Shown piece by piece: positions 6,042-7,088 of a stretch of 7,088 bases of DNA. Both the position numbers and the translations under genes were made by a program. The notes below the pieces were generated by a model. That model was not told the DNA's origin. It did not search any database and worked only from the letters and a program-made list of their open reading frames with translations. The stretch's first letter is position 1, and each line of letters opens with the position of its first letter. The stretch spans positions 1-7,088 of the forward strand of contig PSRF01000222.1 of the NCBI GenBank assembly GCA_003175865.1. The letters are read 5' to 3'. Origin of the DNA: Blastocatellia bacterium. GTDB lineage: Bacteria; Acidobacteriota; Blastocatellia; Pyrinomonadales; Pyrinomonadaceae.

Positions 6042-7088
6042 TCACTCGATCGCCACCACCATCAGTGTTACGTCATCACCGAATCTGCCATTGCAGAACG
6101 CAGTCACACTCCGCATCGCTTCCATTTGCAAATCTACAGCGCCGAGTCTTCGTTGATTGATCAAGAGGTCGCGCAATCGGTGTTCACCGAACTCTTCATC
6201 GTTTTTATCTCTTGCCTCTGTAAATCCGTCAGTGAATAACACCAGCCGATCGCCCGAAGCCAGAGTGATAGTCTTATCTGTGTAAGTCTGGTCATGAAGA
6301 ACACCGAGCACCCCGCCGCCTTCTCCTAAATTGAGTGAATCGCCGTTGTGTCGAATTAAAAATGGTGGGTTATGTCCCGCGTTGGAATATGTGAAGGTTC
6401 GTTGCTTGATATCAATTACTCCATAGAAGAAAGTGATGAATCGGCGTTCGCTGGTATTGTCGCAAACGATGTCATTGATCCGACCACACAACTTTCGCGG
6501 TGAGACGTCTGGTGAGCTGTACGACTTCAGAGTCGCCTGTAGATTCGACATCAATAACGCCGCAGGTAAACCTTTGCCAGCCACATCGGCTATGCAAATG
6601 CCAATCTGATCTTTTGAGAATTGGAGGACATCGAAATAGTCGCCGCTAACGGAATAAGCCGGCTGCCATTCGGCGGAAATCTGAATACCTTCCAGCTGTG
6701 GCATCTTCTTCGGAAGTAAAACCTTCTGAATGTCAGCAGCCTCGTCTAATTCCTGTTGCAACCTATTGGTTCGCCTGCGCCTCCTCACGCGCAACTCAAT
6801 TCGTCTTTGCTGCACACGTCGTTTCTGAATCTGAGTTTCAATAGTTGTAAGCAGCCGTCCATTTTCCCAGGGCTTCTGTACAAAGTCGCGTACACCTCGA
6901 CGCATGGCTTCGATTGCCAAATCAACCGTGGCCCAGGCAGTCATCACCACGACTGGAAGCGTCTTGTCGATCGCTTGAATGCTCGTCAGCAAGTCGAGGC
7001 CTTCCTGACCTGAAGTTGTATCGCGTGCGTAATTCAGATCCATGAGGACTACATCGAAGTCGCGTTTTCGAAGTGCATTGATTGCTCC
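6042..7088 (-). CDS. Response-regulator receiver fused to PPM/SpoIIE-type serine/threonine phosphatase, N-terminus cut off
   Basis: The frame is open to the window edge, giving 348 visible residues; about 45-50 N-terminal residues with the receiver's acidic pair are missing. Residues 1-85 are the rest of a receiver domain. The likely phosphoacceptor is Asp17 (VVLMDLN), with the switch Thr50 (VVMTA) and Lys72 (FVQKPW). An arginine-rich, probably helical linker (about 86-125) follows and ends DIQKVLLP, as in RsbU-like proteins. The phosphatase domain (about 126-348) has SGDYFDV (148-154), ADVAGKG (167-173), NAGHNPP (236-242), TDGFTEA (286-292) and GDDVTL (337-342), so the metal-binding acidic residues look intact. 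Family knowledge predicts a cytosolic Mn/Mg-dependent phosphatase acting on phospho-Ser/Thr proteins, often anti-sigma-factor antagonists, controlled by a histidine kinase. Neither partner is in the window. It precedes the permeases on the same strand by 148 bases. The internal ATG at 7043 lies inside the receiver core and is not the real start. Confidence 0.93.
   Translation of the reverse strand, partial: GAINALRKRDFDVVLMDLNYARDTTSGQEGLDLLTSIQAIDKTLPVVVMTAWATVDLAIEAMRRGVRDFVQKPWENGRLLTTIETQIQKRRVQQRRIELRVRRRRRTNRLQQELDEAADIQKVLLPKKMPQLEGIQISAEWQPAYSVSGDYFDVLQFSKDQIGICIADVAGKGLPAALLMSNLQATLKSYSSPDVSPRKLCGRINDIVCDNTSERRFITFFYGVIDIKQRTFTYSNAGHNPPFLIRHNGDSLNLGEGGGVLGVLHDQTYTDKTITLASGDRLVLFTDGFTEARDKNDEEFGEHRLRDLLINQRRLGAVDLQMEAMRSVTAFCNGRFGDDVTLMVVAIE

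Noticed and set aside
5871..6239. Plus-strand open frame across the gap between phosphatase and first permease
   Set aside because: Both ends overlap minus-strand genes with clear motifs, there is no family resemblance, and I see no good ribosome site.
1..7088. RNA genes, insertion sequences, CRISPR arrays or attachment sites
   Set aside because: Reading both strands I saw no tRNA-like cloverleaf, transposase, spaced repeat array or terminal repeats; nearly all bases are explained by four coding regions.

Overview
The window most likely comes from a member of the Acidobacteriota. The main reason is a tandem run of at least three orphan FtsX/MacB-type permeases of about 800 residues with two permease halves each. 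This layout matches the ADOP family (Acidobacterium duplicated orphan permease, TIGR03434 as I recall it), which forms large paralogous families in that phylum. Base composition looks balanced by eye, which would fit a Blastocatellia-like lineage better than a very GC-rich one, but that placement is only an inference.

Every gene I can support is on the minus strand, so transcription runs from high to low coordinates. First comes a 5'-truncated fusion of a response-regulator receiver domain with a PPM/SpoIIE-type serine/threonine phosphatase (6042-7088). After a 148-base gap follow the first ADOP permease (3503-5893, GTG start), the second (975-3410, ATG start with a strong Shine-Dalgarno) and the N-terminal 311 codons of a third (1-935), which runs off the window. 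Gaps between the permeases are 92 and 39 bases, which fits one transcription unit. No ABC ATPase, HlyD-type adaptor or outer-membrane channel is present in the window.

The permeases keep the cytoplasmic segments that in MacB and FtsX relatives contact the ATPase, so they probably work with an ATPase encoded elsewhere, or in an ATPase-independent role not visible here. The phosphatase keeps all the expected acidic metal-binding motifs and is probably active. Its link to the permeases rests only on shared strand and adjacency. The 148-base gap has no promoter or canonical terminator that I can defend; it holds one GC-rich inverted repeat. I see no RNA genes, mobile elements or CRISPR arrays. 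The plus-strand open frames are antisense shadows of these genes. I did not find a clearly new system. The most notable points are the unusual receiver-phosphatase fusion and the orphan permease array beside it.
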